The notes below the pieces were generated by a model. It had not been told where the DNA came from. It ran no database searches and was given only the letters and a program-made list of their open reading frames with translations. From the NCBI GenBank assembly GCA_002070185.1, contig MWCT01000013.1, forward strand, positions 1 to 64,000: a stretch of 64,000 bases of DNA. Direction: 5' to 3'. Numbering within the stretch: position 1 is the first letter of the stretch; each line of letters starts with the position of its first letter. The position numbers were made by a program, and so were the translations under genes. The DNA comes from a candidate division BRC1 bacterium ADurb.Bin183 (GTDB lineage Bacteria; Sumerlaeota; Sumerlaeia; MWCT01). Positions 44,427-54,786 of this stretch are shown in pieces.

Positions 44427-46319
44427 ATGAAATCACATTTGAAAATCATGGCGCTTGTTGCTGGGTTGTTGCTTTGGACATTGGGATTATGGGCGCAGAA
44501 TGTGGACATTGCAGCGAGCGCGGAACCTTCAACTGTAACTCCCGGCGAGGAGTTCATCTATTCCGTTCGGGTTCAGGGGGGAATTTCAAATCTTCCAAAA
44601 CCACAGCTGCCTGCATTAGACCAGTTTGAAATATTATCAGGACCGAATCAATCGCAATCCTTCCAGTTCATCAACGGACGCATGTCGGGCGAGGTGCAAT
44701 ATTCTGTCGGCTTGCGGTGCATGAAGCCGGGGGATTACAAGATTGCCCCAGCAGAAATCAAAGTGAACGGCAAAACAATCAAGAGCAACGAGGTGATAGT
44801 CAAGGTTACTCAGACGTCCGCTGCAAATATCCCCTCGCCGCTCAAGGATGAGAAGATTCCGGCGCCCAGCGCCTCTAACCCGGATCTTCGCAAACAGCTG
44901 GATGGTAAACTCTTTTTGCGGACGGAGGTCAGCAAAGCAAATCCTTTTGTGGGAGAACCGGTGACCGTGAGTTACACTCTTTATGCGCAAAAAGGTCTGC
45001 CGTTGGTGCAATGGGGGCTGGGCGAGCCGCAGCCGCAATTTAGGGAATTTATGAAGGAGGACATTTTTCAGGCGGAACGGCTTAGCTTTCGGGAGGTTGC
45101 AATCGGCTCAGAAACTTTTCAAACGGCGCTGGTAAAAAAGATTATTTTAACGCCGACAAAAACGGGCAAAACAATTATTGACCCGATGAGTGTTGTTATT
45201 GGTTTGCAAACGCAGACCCAGCAGCGCCGGCGTTCATTTTTCAATGACCCTTTTTTTGACGACCCTTTCGGGGATCCCTTTGGACGCCGAGCGGAACAGG
45301 TAAATGTGCCGTCATCGTTTGTGGAGCTGGATGTGCTTCCGCTGCCGGAGCCGCGTCCCGCCGACTTCACGGGAACGGTGGGCGATTATACTTTCAGCGC
45401 CAAGCTGGACCGCGCAAGCGCCACGATGGACGACCTTCTGACGCTTTCGTTGATTATCAGCGGCAAGGGTTCTGTGGAAAGCGCTCTTCAACCGAAGCTG
45501 CCGCCGATGGATGGGTTTGAGGTTTATGAAACAAAGGCAAAAACAGATAAAAAAATTATAGCGGACGCTCCCAGCGGTTCGCGCTCATTTGATGTGGTGC
45601 TGCGTCCGCAAAAAAGCGGCGAATTGGAAATTCCTTCCGTGAGTTATTCGATTTTCAATCCGGAGAAAAAACAGTATGTCTCGCTGAAATCCGAGCCGAT
45701 TAAAATCAATATTGCGGAGGGAACATCAAAAGCGCCGCTGGTTATTGCAGGGCATGTCTCGCAACAAACGACTGCGGGAAACGGCGGCGCGGTTGTTGAA
45801 ATCAACGCCGACATTAATTATATCAAGCAAGCGAAAGAGCTTCGAGCGGGCGGCGGACGTCCGCTCATTTTGCGGGGATGGTTTCTTCTCACGCAGATGC
45901 TCCCGCTGGTTTTTGCCGCCTCAACGTTTATGTTCAGCCGAAGGCGCGATGCGCTGGAATCGGATAGGGGTCTTGCGCGGCGTTTGCGTGCTCGGGGCGC
46001 GGCGGCAAAACGCCTCAAACAAGCGGCGGCGGCTTTAAACAAAGGGGATTCAGACGCCTTTTATGCGGAACTGGGATTTGCCCTGCGCAGTTTTTTCGGA
46101 GATATGTTCAATCGGGAGCCGCATGGTTTGACGATTGATGAACTTGTGAACATTCTTGAGGAACGCAACTCTTCGCAGGATGAATGCGATGCGGTGCGCG
46201 CGCTTTTGGAGCAGGCGGATTCTGCGCGTTATTCGCCATCGAATCAATCGCGCGATGAAATGCAGCGCGATTACGAAAAGGCTTTTCATGTGATTCAAAA
46301 TTTCAGGAAAAAGACATGA
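44427..46319 (+). CDS. batD: BatD oxygen-tolerance protein
   Basis: About 630 residues from ATG 44427, which follows AAAGAG; the frame itself is open from a TTG at 44376. A signal peptide (LVAGLLLWTLGLWA) precedes at least three tandem beta-sandwich units (ASAEPSTVTPGEEFIYSVRV, VSKANPFVGEPVTVSYTLYA, AKLDRASATMDDLLTLSLII), the BatD layout. A membrane helix lies at about 490-510. The cytoplasmic tail has FYAELGFALRSFFGDMF and EQADSARYSPSN, similar in kind to the tails of the two smaller BatD/DUF4381-like proteins. It overlaps batE by four bases. Confidence 0.9.
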   Translation: MKSHLKIMALVAGLLLWTLGLWAQNVDIAASAEPSTVTPGEEFIYSVRVQGGISNLPKPQLPALDQFEILSGPNQSQSFQFINGRMSGEVQYSVGLRCMKPGDYKIAPAEIKVNGKTIKSNEVIVKVTQTSAANIPSPLKDEKIPAPSASNPDLRKQLDGKLFLRTEVSKANPFVGEPVTVSYTLYAQKGLPLVQWGLGEPQPQFREFMKEDIFQAERLSFREVAIGSETFQTALVKKIILTPTKTGKTIIDPMSVVIGLQTQTQQRRRSFFNDPFFDDPFGDPFGRRAEQVNVPSSFVELDVLPLPEPRPADFTGTVGDYTFSAKLDRASATMDDLLTLSLIISGKGSVESALQPKLPPMDGFEVYETKAKTDKKIIADAPSGSRSFDVVLRPQKSGELEIPSVSYSIFNPEKKQYVSLKSEPIKINIAEGTSKAPLVIAGHVSQQTTAGNGGAVVEINADINYIKQAKELRAGGGRPLILRGWFLLTQMLPLVFAASTFMFSRRRDALESDRGLARRLRARGAAAKRLKQAAAALNKGDSDAFYAELGFALRSFFGDMFNREPHGLTIDELVNILEERNSSQDECDAVRALLEQADSARYSPSNQSRDEMQRDYEKAFHVIQNFRKKT

Positions 46320-47098
46320 GGCGAAGAATATTAATATTACTAAATAGCATCGCGCTTTTTTTGGCGTTGGCGGTCTGCGCAAATGCTGCGCTAACCCGCG
46401 CCGAAATCAAGGCTCAATTCGAGCGTGCGGCGGGGCTTTATGACCAGAAGCAATTTGCCAAAGCGCTGGAGATTTATGAATCTCTTGAGCTGGCGGGGGT
46501 GCATGATGCGGTATTGCTCTACAATGCGGGAAATGCCTGCGCGCGGCTGGGAGATATCGGGGGCGCAGTTCTTTATTATATTCGCGCCAAACGCCTTGCC
46601 CCGCGCGACCGCGATATTAAAGAAAATCTGAACCGTCTTCAACCTGCTGTGAATCAAACAAACGCGTTTTTTCTTTTCAAACCGCTCGGCTGGATTAAGA
46701 ATAGTTTGAGCCTTGACGAGTGGTCGCTCTGCGTCTCGATTTTATTGTTCCTTTCATGCCTTGCGCTCGGGGTCCGATTTCTTGGTCGGAGCGCTCGAGT
46801 TATCGGCGCGGCGCGCTCGATTTTTGTATTGTTTGCTATTTTGTTCATCCTTTCTGGCGCGTTTCTTTCATTCAAGGTTTATGAAGAGGTTATAGTAAAA
46901 TCAGCGGTTGCTATGAAAGCGGACACTCTGGCGCGGAGCGGTCCGGGAGAACAGTTTGAGGAATTATACAAATTGCCCGCCGGGACGCATGTGCGTGTGA
47001 TATCCGCGCCGCAGGGCGGCTGGGTTCGCATCCGACTGATGGACGGACGCAGCGCCTACCTTCCGTTGACGGAGATTCGTCCAGTCAACATTTTCTGA
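46316..47098 (+). CDS. batE: BatE: TPR and SH3-domain membrane protein
   Basis: A 260-residue protein with a signal peptide (FLALAVCANA), TPR repeats at about 25-100 (QFAKALEIYESLELAGVHDA), two membrane helices (about 140-185) and a bacterial SH3 domain at about 195-260 (VAMKADTLARSGPGEQFEELYKLPAGT). This layout is that of BatE. It starts within the stop of batD (ATGA overlap). SH3 domains of this kind often bind peptidoglycan or peptides. Confidence 0.85.
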   Translation: MRRRILILLNSIALFLALAVCANAALTRAEIKAQFERAAGLYDQKQFAKALEIYESLELAGVHDAVLLYNAGNACARLGDIGGAVLYYIRAKRLAPRDRDIKENLNRLQPAVNQTNAFFLFKPLGWIKNSLSLDEWSLCVSILLFLSCLALGVRFLGRSARVIGAARSIFVLFAILFILSGAFLSFKVYEEVIVKSAVAMKADTLARSGPGEQFEELYKLPAGTHVRVISAPQGGWVRIRLMDGRSAYLPLTEIRPVNIF

Positions 47099-47122
47099 CC
47101 ATTCCTCATACGAAAATCAATA

Positions 47123-47152
47123 TTGACAAGTGTGTGAACCCGCGGGTTCAAT
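47123..47152 (+). promoter_or_regulatory. Possible promoter with 16-bp palindrome in the spacer
   Basis: TTGACA at 47123-47128 and TTCAAT at 47147-47152 are separated by 18 bases. The perfect palindrome TGAACCCGCGGGTTCA (47135-47150) fills the spacer, a usual site for a dimeric repressor or a MerR-type activator. It lies between batE and the transporter gene, which would give the transporter and panC their own control. Confidence 0.4.
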
Positions 47153-47195
47153 CGTTTCAAATTTGCGTATGAAGCCTTTGCGGCGGGAGTTGAAA

Positions 47196-48911
47196 ATGCT
47201 TGTTTCTTTTATGACCGAGTATTTCCCCGGCATCTTGATGTTGATTGTGTTTCTGATTATGATGGCGGGGATGTACTCTCGAAAAATATCGGCTCTTCTG
47301 GCGCTGCCCATCATGGCTTTCCTTTTTGCTTTAATCGGCGTAGTTCGCTATGTGGATTTATTCTCCCTTGCTATGAAATACATGGGAGAGAAATCATTTA
47401 TTTTGCTGCTCTGGAGCAAGGCGGTCTGGTTTGTGATTTTGACCGCGCTTGTTTATCTGACAACAAGGAAAAAAATCAGCGCAGGCGCCGCCGTCCTTGC
47501 CGCGCTTATTTCATTTTTGATAATGCTCATCCTAAATATTTCGGGGCTTTCCAGAATCATGGGGTTTTCAATTCTGGGACAACTTTTGGACTGTCTTCAG
47601 TCGAAGGTCATTATTAAGGACATCCTTGCCGACGGCGCCGTGAAGTTGACCAACTCTTATACTGTGGCGATATTTGGAGGGATGCTGGCGATTTTGGTGA
47701 AGGAGAAAAAAATCGCGGAGACGTTTATCAAATATGCGGCGGAGCTGGCGGGCGATAATCCGGTCTATGTGGCAATTATTATGATGTTTGTGTGTTTCAC
47801 GCTTTTTACCACTTTGGGCGGACTTGGCGCCATCATCATGATAGGCACGATTATCCTGCCGATTATGATGTCGCTGGGGATTGAGCCGCTTGTGGCGGGG
47901 GGCGTTCTGCTAATCGGGCTTTGCGCGGGCGGGACGTTCAATCCGGGAAACTGGGCGCTTTATGAGGCTTCGTTGGGTGTGGAGACGGGTAAGGTTCAGC
48001 TCGCTGCAATCATCATGATTGTAATGTATCTGGGGATGGGTTGTATTTTTATCATCATAAACACGCGGGGCAGACGGCGCCGGCGCTATTTTGCATCCGG
48101 GAACATGGAGTATGCCGATGCGGGGCAGAAGGTGCATCCGGCGGCGCTGCTCTCCCCTATTGTCCCGATATTCCTTGTTTTAAGAACCAAGACCTTTGTG
48201 GATTTGCTGGGATGGGTAAAAGGATGGTCAGCGGGATTGGACTCCGGCATCAATTTTCTGGGACGCGCGGCGACATTCTGGGATGCTTATATCGGCGGAT
48301 GGGAATTTATCCCCGCCTTTATCGCAGGGATTCTCTTTTGCCTTTTTACCACGTGGGACAAAAAGGGCGATAACATCAAGATGTTGACAAAGGCGATGAT
48401 TGAGGGGGCTGAGAGCGTGATGCCCGCCGTGCTTTTAATGCTGGGGATCGGAATGCTGTTGAATGCGGTTTGGAACCCTGATGTGGGGCGTTACCTTGAT
48501 CCGGTAGTAAGAGGCGTAATTCCCTCCACGCGCATTCCCTATATTTTGATATTCGGACTTTGCGCCCCGCTGGCTCTTTATCGCGGACCGCTGAATTTAT
48601 GGGGGCTGGGGCTGGGCGTGGCTTCGCTGATTTACAAAGGCAGCCCGCTTTCTGCGGCGGCGGTGATGGGCATTTTCATTACGACCGGCGCCATGCAGGG
48701 CATCTGCGATCCCACGAACACGCACAATGTCTGGATTGCGACATATATCAACGAGGATGTGATAAAACTGACCAAAAAGCTCTTGATATATGTTTGGGCG
48801 ATGATATTTGTCGGATTGCTTTTGATGTCCGTTTTATTCCCGCTTAATAAAACTCCACAGGAGCTGGAGCGGCTCAGCAAATCAGGCGCGCAGTCGGCAC
48901 AGATGAAGTAG
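47196..48911 (+). CDS. Ion-transporter-superfamily permease (GntP/CitM-like)
   Basis: About 571 residues from the ATG at 47196, six bases after GGGAG; the longer GTG frame begins inside the putative promoter. At least twelve hydrophobic segments are present in two halves. TLGGLGAIIMIGTIILPIMMS and GLCAGGTFNPGNWALYEASLG in the first half, and APLALYRGPLNLWGLGLG with GAMQGICDPTNTHN in the second, resemble the re-entrant loops of gluconate/citrate-type carriers. Such carriers move carboxylates with H+ or Na+. The stop is two bases before panC, so a pantoate-related or other organic acid substrate is possible but unproven. Confidence 0.75.
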   Translation: MLVSFMTEYFPGILMLIVFLIMMAGMYSRKISALLALPIMAFLFALIGVVRYVDLFSLAMKYMGEKSFILLLWSKAVWFVILTALVYLTTRKKISAGAAVLAALISFLIMLILNISGLSRIMGFSILGQLLDCLQSKVIIKDILADGAVKLTNSYTVAIFGGMLAILVKEKKIAETFIKYAAELAGDNPVYVAIIMMFVCFTLFTTLGGLGAIIMIGTIILPIMMSLGIEPLVAGGVLLIGLCAGGTFNPGNWALYEASLGVETGKVQLAAIIMIVMYLGMGCIFIIINTRGRRRRRYFASGNMEYADAGQKVHPAALLSPIVPIFLVLRTKTFVDLLGWVKGWSAGLDSGINFLGRAATFWDAYIGGWEFIPAFIAGILFCLFTTWDKKGDNIKMLTKAMIEGAESVMPAVLLMLGIGMLLNAVWNPDVGRYLDPVVRGVIPSTRIPYILIFGLCAPLALYRGPLNLWGLGLGVASLIYKGSPLSAAAVMGIFITTGAMQGICDPTNTHNVWIATYINEDVIKLTKKLLIYVWAMIFVGLLLMSVLFPLNKTPQELERLSKSGAQSAQMK

Positions 48912-48913
48912 CG

Positions 48914-49753
48914 ATGAAGATTATAAAAAAACCTAAAGAGATGCAAAAGGCTGCTCTTGCGGAAAAGAAAAAAGGGCGGCGGATTGCGCTTGTTCCCACG
49001 ATGGGATTTTTCCACGAGGGGCATTTATCGTTGATGCGCGAGGCGCGGCGCCGGGCTGATATTTTAGTCGTGAGCAATTTTGTCAACCCCACGCAATTCG
49101 GTCCCAAAGAAGACTTGGCTCGATATCCGAGGGATTTCAAACGGGATTGCAAATTGGCGGAGCAGATCCCCGTGGATATTATGTTTGCCCCGCGCAACGA
49201 GGATATGTATCCGACGAGTTTCCGAACGTTTGTGGAAGTGGAGGGATGGGGCAAGGTTTTGTGCGGCATGACGCGACCGACGCATTTTCGCGGTGTTACA
49301 ACGATTGTCCTGAAGCTCTTCAACATCGTTCAGCCGGATGTGGCGGTATTTGGATGGAAGGATGCGCAGCAGTTTTTGATTTTGCGCCGGATGGTTGAGG
49401 ATTTAAATCTGCCTGTGGAAATGGTCGGCGGGGAAATTGTTCGCGAGAAAAATGGTTTGGCAATGAGTTCGCGCAATAAATATCTCACGAATGAAGAGTT
49501 CGAGGATGCCTCTGTAATTAACAAGACGTTAAAGAAGGCTTTTGTGTTAATCAAGGAGGGCGCGGATATTGATGCTGTCAGACATTTCATTATAAAGAGT
49601 ATTTCACAAACCAAATATGGCAAACTGGATTATGTGGATTTTGTTTCGAGGAGCACGCTGGAGCCTTTGGAGCAAATAAAAAAGGGCGATACGTTGATCG
49701 CCCTTGCTGTTTTTTTCGGCAAAACCCGCCTGATTGATAATTTGCGCGTTTGA
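48914..49753 (+). CDS. panC: Pantothenate synthetase
   Basis: A 279-residue enzyme that joins pantoate and beta-alanine with ATP to form pantothenate, the vitamin precursor of coenzyme A. The nucleotide-binding motif is VPTMGFFHEGHLSLM (His34, His37), the pantoate site includes NFVNPTQFG, and the KMSKS-like loop is MSSRNKYL. Length and order are normal. It follows the transporter gene by two bases and is the last gene of the plus-strand run. panB and panD are not in the window. Confidence 0.97.
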   Translation: MKIIKKPKEMQKAALAEKKKGRRIALVPTMGFFHEGHLSLMREARRRADILVVSNFVNPTQFGPKEDLARYPRDFKRDCKLAEQIPVDIMFAPRNEDMYPTSFRTFVEVEGWGKVLCGMTRPTHFRGVTTIVLKLFNIVQPDVAVFGWKDAQQFLILRRMVEDLNLPVEMVGGEIVREKNGLAMSSRNKYLTNEEFEDASVINKTLKKAFVLIKEGADIDAVRHFIIKSISQTKYGKLDYVDFVSRSTLEPLEQIKKGDTLIALAVFFGKTRLIDNLRV

Positions 49754-50878
49754 TTAATTTTTTATCTGAATCTCGAGTCTGTTTTCTTCATCTTTCAATA
49801 TGTGCATACGGGGATAGGAAGAGCTTTGAATAACTTCAAGCAGGCGTTCGCGATTGCCTTTGAAGACGAGCGTCACCACGGCAACGTCGGCATATTTGCT
49901 TTTGACAAAAACTTGGGAGGCGTTATTCAATGCTATTAATTTTTTTTGGATCAGGTCGAGTTTTTCATCAGTGACGCCCGAAAAAAGGAACATGTAGTCG
50001 CCTTTGTTGCGCACCATTTTATCCCAGTTGGAATGATAATAATCCGCAAGTTGAAAAACGGCTTTTTTGACGGCGCTGACAGTGGAGAGATTGATCGCTT
50101 GATTTTGGCGGACGCTGCCGGCAAGGCTTGTTGCTGTGGCTTCCTGAAGCAACTCGCCGGTATCGGCGCGGTATAATTTCAAATTCACGGTTGTGCGATA
50201 GAAGACGTATGTGTCATAGTAAAGTTCTTCTCTTTTTTCTCTGAGGGTGGAAGATTCGCCGGTGATGATAACTTCGGCGCCATTTTTTTGTACGGCGCGA
50301 ATAGCTTCGGCAAGAAGGGCGGGCGATTCGGAGACATCCACGTTGGCGGGCGGGTCGGCAATTTCAGACTCTGTGGGGCGCTGCTCAGTAAGGTCTCTCC
50401 ACGCGCTGCGAATGGCATCCCAGCCGTCTTTGCCTGCGGAGGGTTGTTCATCCACGATTTCTTTTAAGAATGCGGCAAAAAGCGGGCGGACGGCGGGGCG
50501 GAAGAGGAACTTTTTTTCTTCAAGGTCTGCGAGCAGTTTTGAGTAATTCACAAAGACTTTGAGCGAGAGTTGGAATTTATCCCCCGTTTGTTTTTTGCTA
50601 TCCACAACAACGGAATAGATAAAATTTTTGTAATAGGTGTCCACGTATTTTTCAAGGAGAGGGCGCGCCATAACGCTCATATCCGAGAAATAGACCCGAC
50701 CGGCGCAGCTCTGGATGGCTTCGCGCGCCGCCTGTTCTCTGCCTTCCTGTTCGGAAGCCGCCTCAAGCGAGCGCTCCACAACAATCAAGTCGCCCCCTTC
50801 AAGGGGTTTCATATCAGCGGCGGCTGTCATAACCGCCATAAGGACAATCAAACCGGCAAGACAGATAAGTCTATGCAT
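49754..50878 (-). CDS. Exported FlgT-like protein, function unknown
   Basis: About 374 residues from the ATG at 50878, which has a GGAGAGG site; the upstream 18 codons are unlikely. The signal peptide is LICLAGLIVLMAVMTAAA. Residues about 30-115 resemble the N-terminal domain of FlgT and related LPP20-type proteins (EGREQAAREAIQSCAGRVYF, then YSVVVDSKKQTGDKFQLSLK). The middle (about 190-320) has ALLAEAIRAVQKNGAEVIIT and may follow the CsgG/LpoB-like pattern of FlgT. No flagellar genes are in the window, so an envelope-assembly role is more likely than a flagellar one. Confidence 0.55.
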   Translation of the reverse strand: MHRLICLAGLIVLMAVMTAAADMKPLEGGDLIVVERSLEAASEQEGREQAAREAIQSCAGRVYFSDMSVMARPLLEKYVDTYYKNFIYSVVVDSKKQTGDKFQLSLKVFVNYSKLLADLEEKKFLFRPAVRPLFAAFLKEIVDEQPSAGKDGWDAIRSAWRDLTEQRPTESEIADPPANVDVSESPALLAEAIRAVQKNGAEVIITGESSTLREKREELYYDTYVFYRTTVNLKLYRADTGELLQEATATSLAGSVRQNQAINLSTVSAVKKAVFQLADYYHSNWDKMVRNKGDYMFLFSGVTDEKLDLIQKKLIALNNASQVFVKSKYADVAVVTLVFKGNRERLLEVIQSSSYPRMHILKDEENRLEIQIKN

Positions 50879-50997
50879 CCCACACCTCTCCCTGCTGTAA
50901 TATTGGGAACAAAACCTCGCGCAAATTCGCAAACGCTCTCAAAGTTCAAATAATAGAAGAATTTAAATTCGGTCTCCCGACGGTGTCAATAGTTTAT

Positions 50998-53360
<2,363 letters not shown>

Positions 53361-53402
53361 GAATGTAGTCCTTAATTTAATCCTTTTATACGGGGCGATG
53401 GG

Positions 53403-54605
53403 TTAGTCTCTGTAACCAAGGGCTTTAGACTTTTCGACGATTTCTGGGTTCATCTGCCCTACGATTTTGATGGGCGTTCCGACGGTAATCAAATCGAAGA
53501 GTTCCTCAACGTCCTCTTTGAGCATACCCACACATCCGAAGGAGGAATAGTATCCGATGGTTTCGGGTTTGATGGTTCCGTGAATGCCGAGCCGGTCGTC
53601 TTTGAAGGACATCCAGCGCGTGCCGAGTTCATTTTCCGGGTCGCCGGCATTGTAAATTTTGAGGGTGCGGGGATTGACCCATTTGGGGTCGTGTTTTTTA
53701 TTTTGGATTTTATATTCGCCGAGCGGCGTCTGATTTTCATAAGCGCCTGTGCGAATTATATATTTTTTAAAAAATTTGCCGTCATTAAGGAGGGTGAGGG
53801 TGTTTGTGTTTTTATCCACGAGGATGCTGAAATTGAGTTTGGGGATTTTGAGTTTTTGCCCCAGAGGCAAACGTTTTGGATCTGTGATGCTATTGACTTT
53901 CATAAGGAGTTCAAGCGAGATGTCATATTTTTTTGCCAGTTTGTAAAGATAGTCGCCCGTTTGGAGCTCGTGTGTTTGGTCATCGCCATAAAGCTCTTGA
54001 GAGTTGAGCATCCGAAGATTGAGACTGCCGAGGGAGTCCTCGACCATCTGGCGGAGAACATCCGGGATGGAGCGCTCAAGGAGAGCATCCATTTTGCTTT
54101 TAGCTTCGGGGAATCTGCCCTCATCGAGGTCAACAAGGGCGAGGCCGTATTCAGCCACATAGGAAGCCTGTCTGCTGGTTGATTTTTTTGCCATTTCGGT
54201 TAAGACAGGTTTATTTTCATCTTTGATGGGGCGCTCTTTGACCATGCTGAGGGCTTTATAGTAGAGAGCTTGCGCGGCAAAGGGCGAATTAGGGAAGTCT
54301 TTGAGGATGCGTTCGCAAAGAGCGAGGGCGTCTGTGGAATCCGCCTTTTGTTCGATCTGGGTTTTGGCAAGAAGGAACATAGATTCGGCGGCGGTGGCGC
54401 CTTTTGGATATTTGGTTATATGTTCCTTCAACAGCCGCAAAGCCTCCTCTGTTTGTTTGTTTTCGAGGAGTCCTTTGGCTGTCTGGAATTCTTTTTCCTC
54501 TTTTTTCTGTCGAGAGGAAGCGACAAGGAAAGAACCGCCGATGGAGAGAGCCGCGATAACAATTGCCACAATAACAACAACCGCAATAACCTTAGCCTGA
54601 CTCAT
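53403..54605 (-). CDS. TPR, LysM and L,D-transpeptidase-like protein with altered motif
   Basis: A 400-residue membrane-anchored protein. One N-terminal helix (AVVVIVAIVIAALSIGGSFL), TPR-like helices at about 40-200, a LysM peptidoglycan-binding domain at about 213-256 (LQTGDYLYKLAKKYDI) and a YkuD domain at about 257-372. YkuD enzymes cross-link peptidoglycan through Cys in S-H-G-C-I/V-R/N. Here the segment reads SFGCVGM: Cys358 and the upstream His342 (IHGT) are kept, but the His before GC is Phe356 and the Arg after it is Gly360. Activity may be changed or lost. A promoter-like site lies upstream. Confidence 0.88.
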   Translation of the reverse strand: MSQAKVIAVVVIVAIVIAALSIGGSFLVASSRQKKEEKEFQTAKGLLENKQTEEALRLLKEHITKYPKGATAAESMFLLAKTQIEQKADSTDALALCERILKDFPNSPFAAQALYYKALSMVKERPIKDENKPVLTEMAKKSTSRQASYVAEYGLALVDLDEGRFPEAKSKMDALLERSIPDVLRQMVEDSLGSLNLRMLNSQELYGDDQTHELQTGDYLYKLAKKYDISLELLMKVNSITDPKRLPLGQKLKIPKLNFSILVDKNTNTLTLLNDGKFFKKYIIRTGAYENQTPLGEYKIQNKKHDPKWVNPRTLKIYNAGDPENELGTRWMSFKDDRLGIHGTIKPETIGYYSSFGCVGMLKEDVEELFDLITVGTPIKIVGQMNPEIVEKSKALGYRD

Positions 54606-54677
54606 GGTTATCCACCTCTGCGCTATGAAATAAATTTAACAGGAATGGGATATTTTGCAATAACCGTTTGTAAAGAA

Positions 54678-54705
54678 ATCGTAAAATGGCATAGGGGTTT
54701 GTCAA
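54678..54705 (-). promoter_or_regulatory. Possible sigma-70 promoter for the LysM/YkuD gene
   Basis: On the minus strand TTGACA (54705-54700) and TACGAT (54683-54678) are 16 bases apart and lie 73 bp before the start codon of the LysM/YkuD gene. Confidence 0.4.
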
Positions 54706-54786
54706 CATATAATCGTGGATAAAAAAACATTAGCCGTCTGATTTTGCATTTGAGCGTGATGATTGGAGATTATGTTGAAATTCCAT

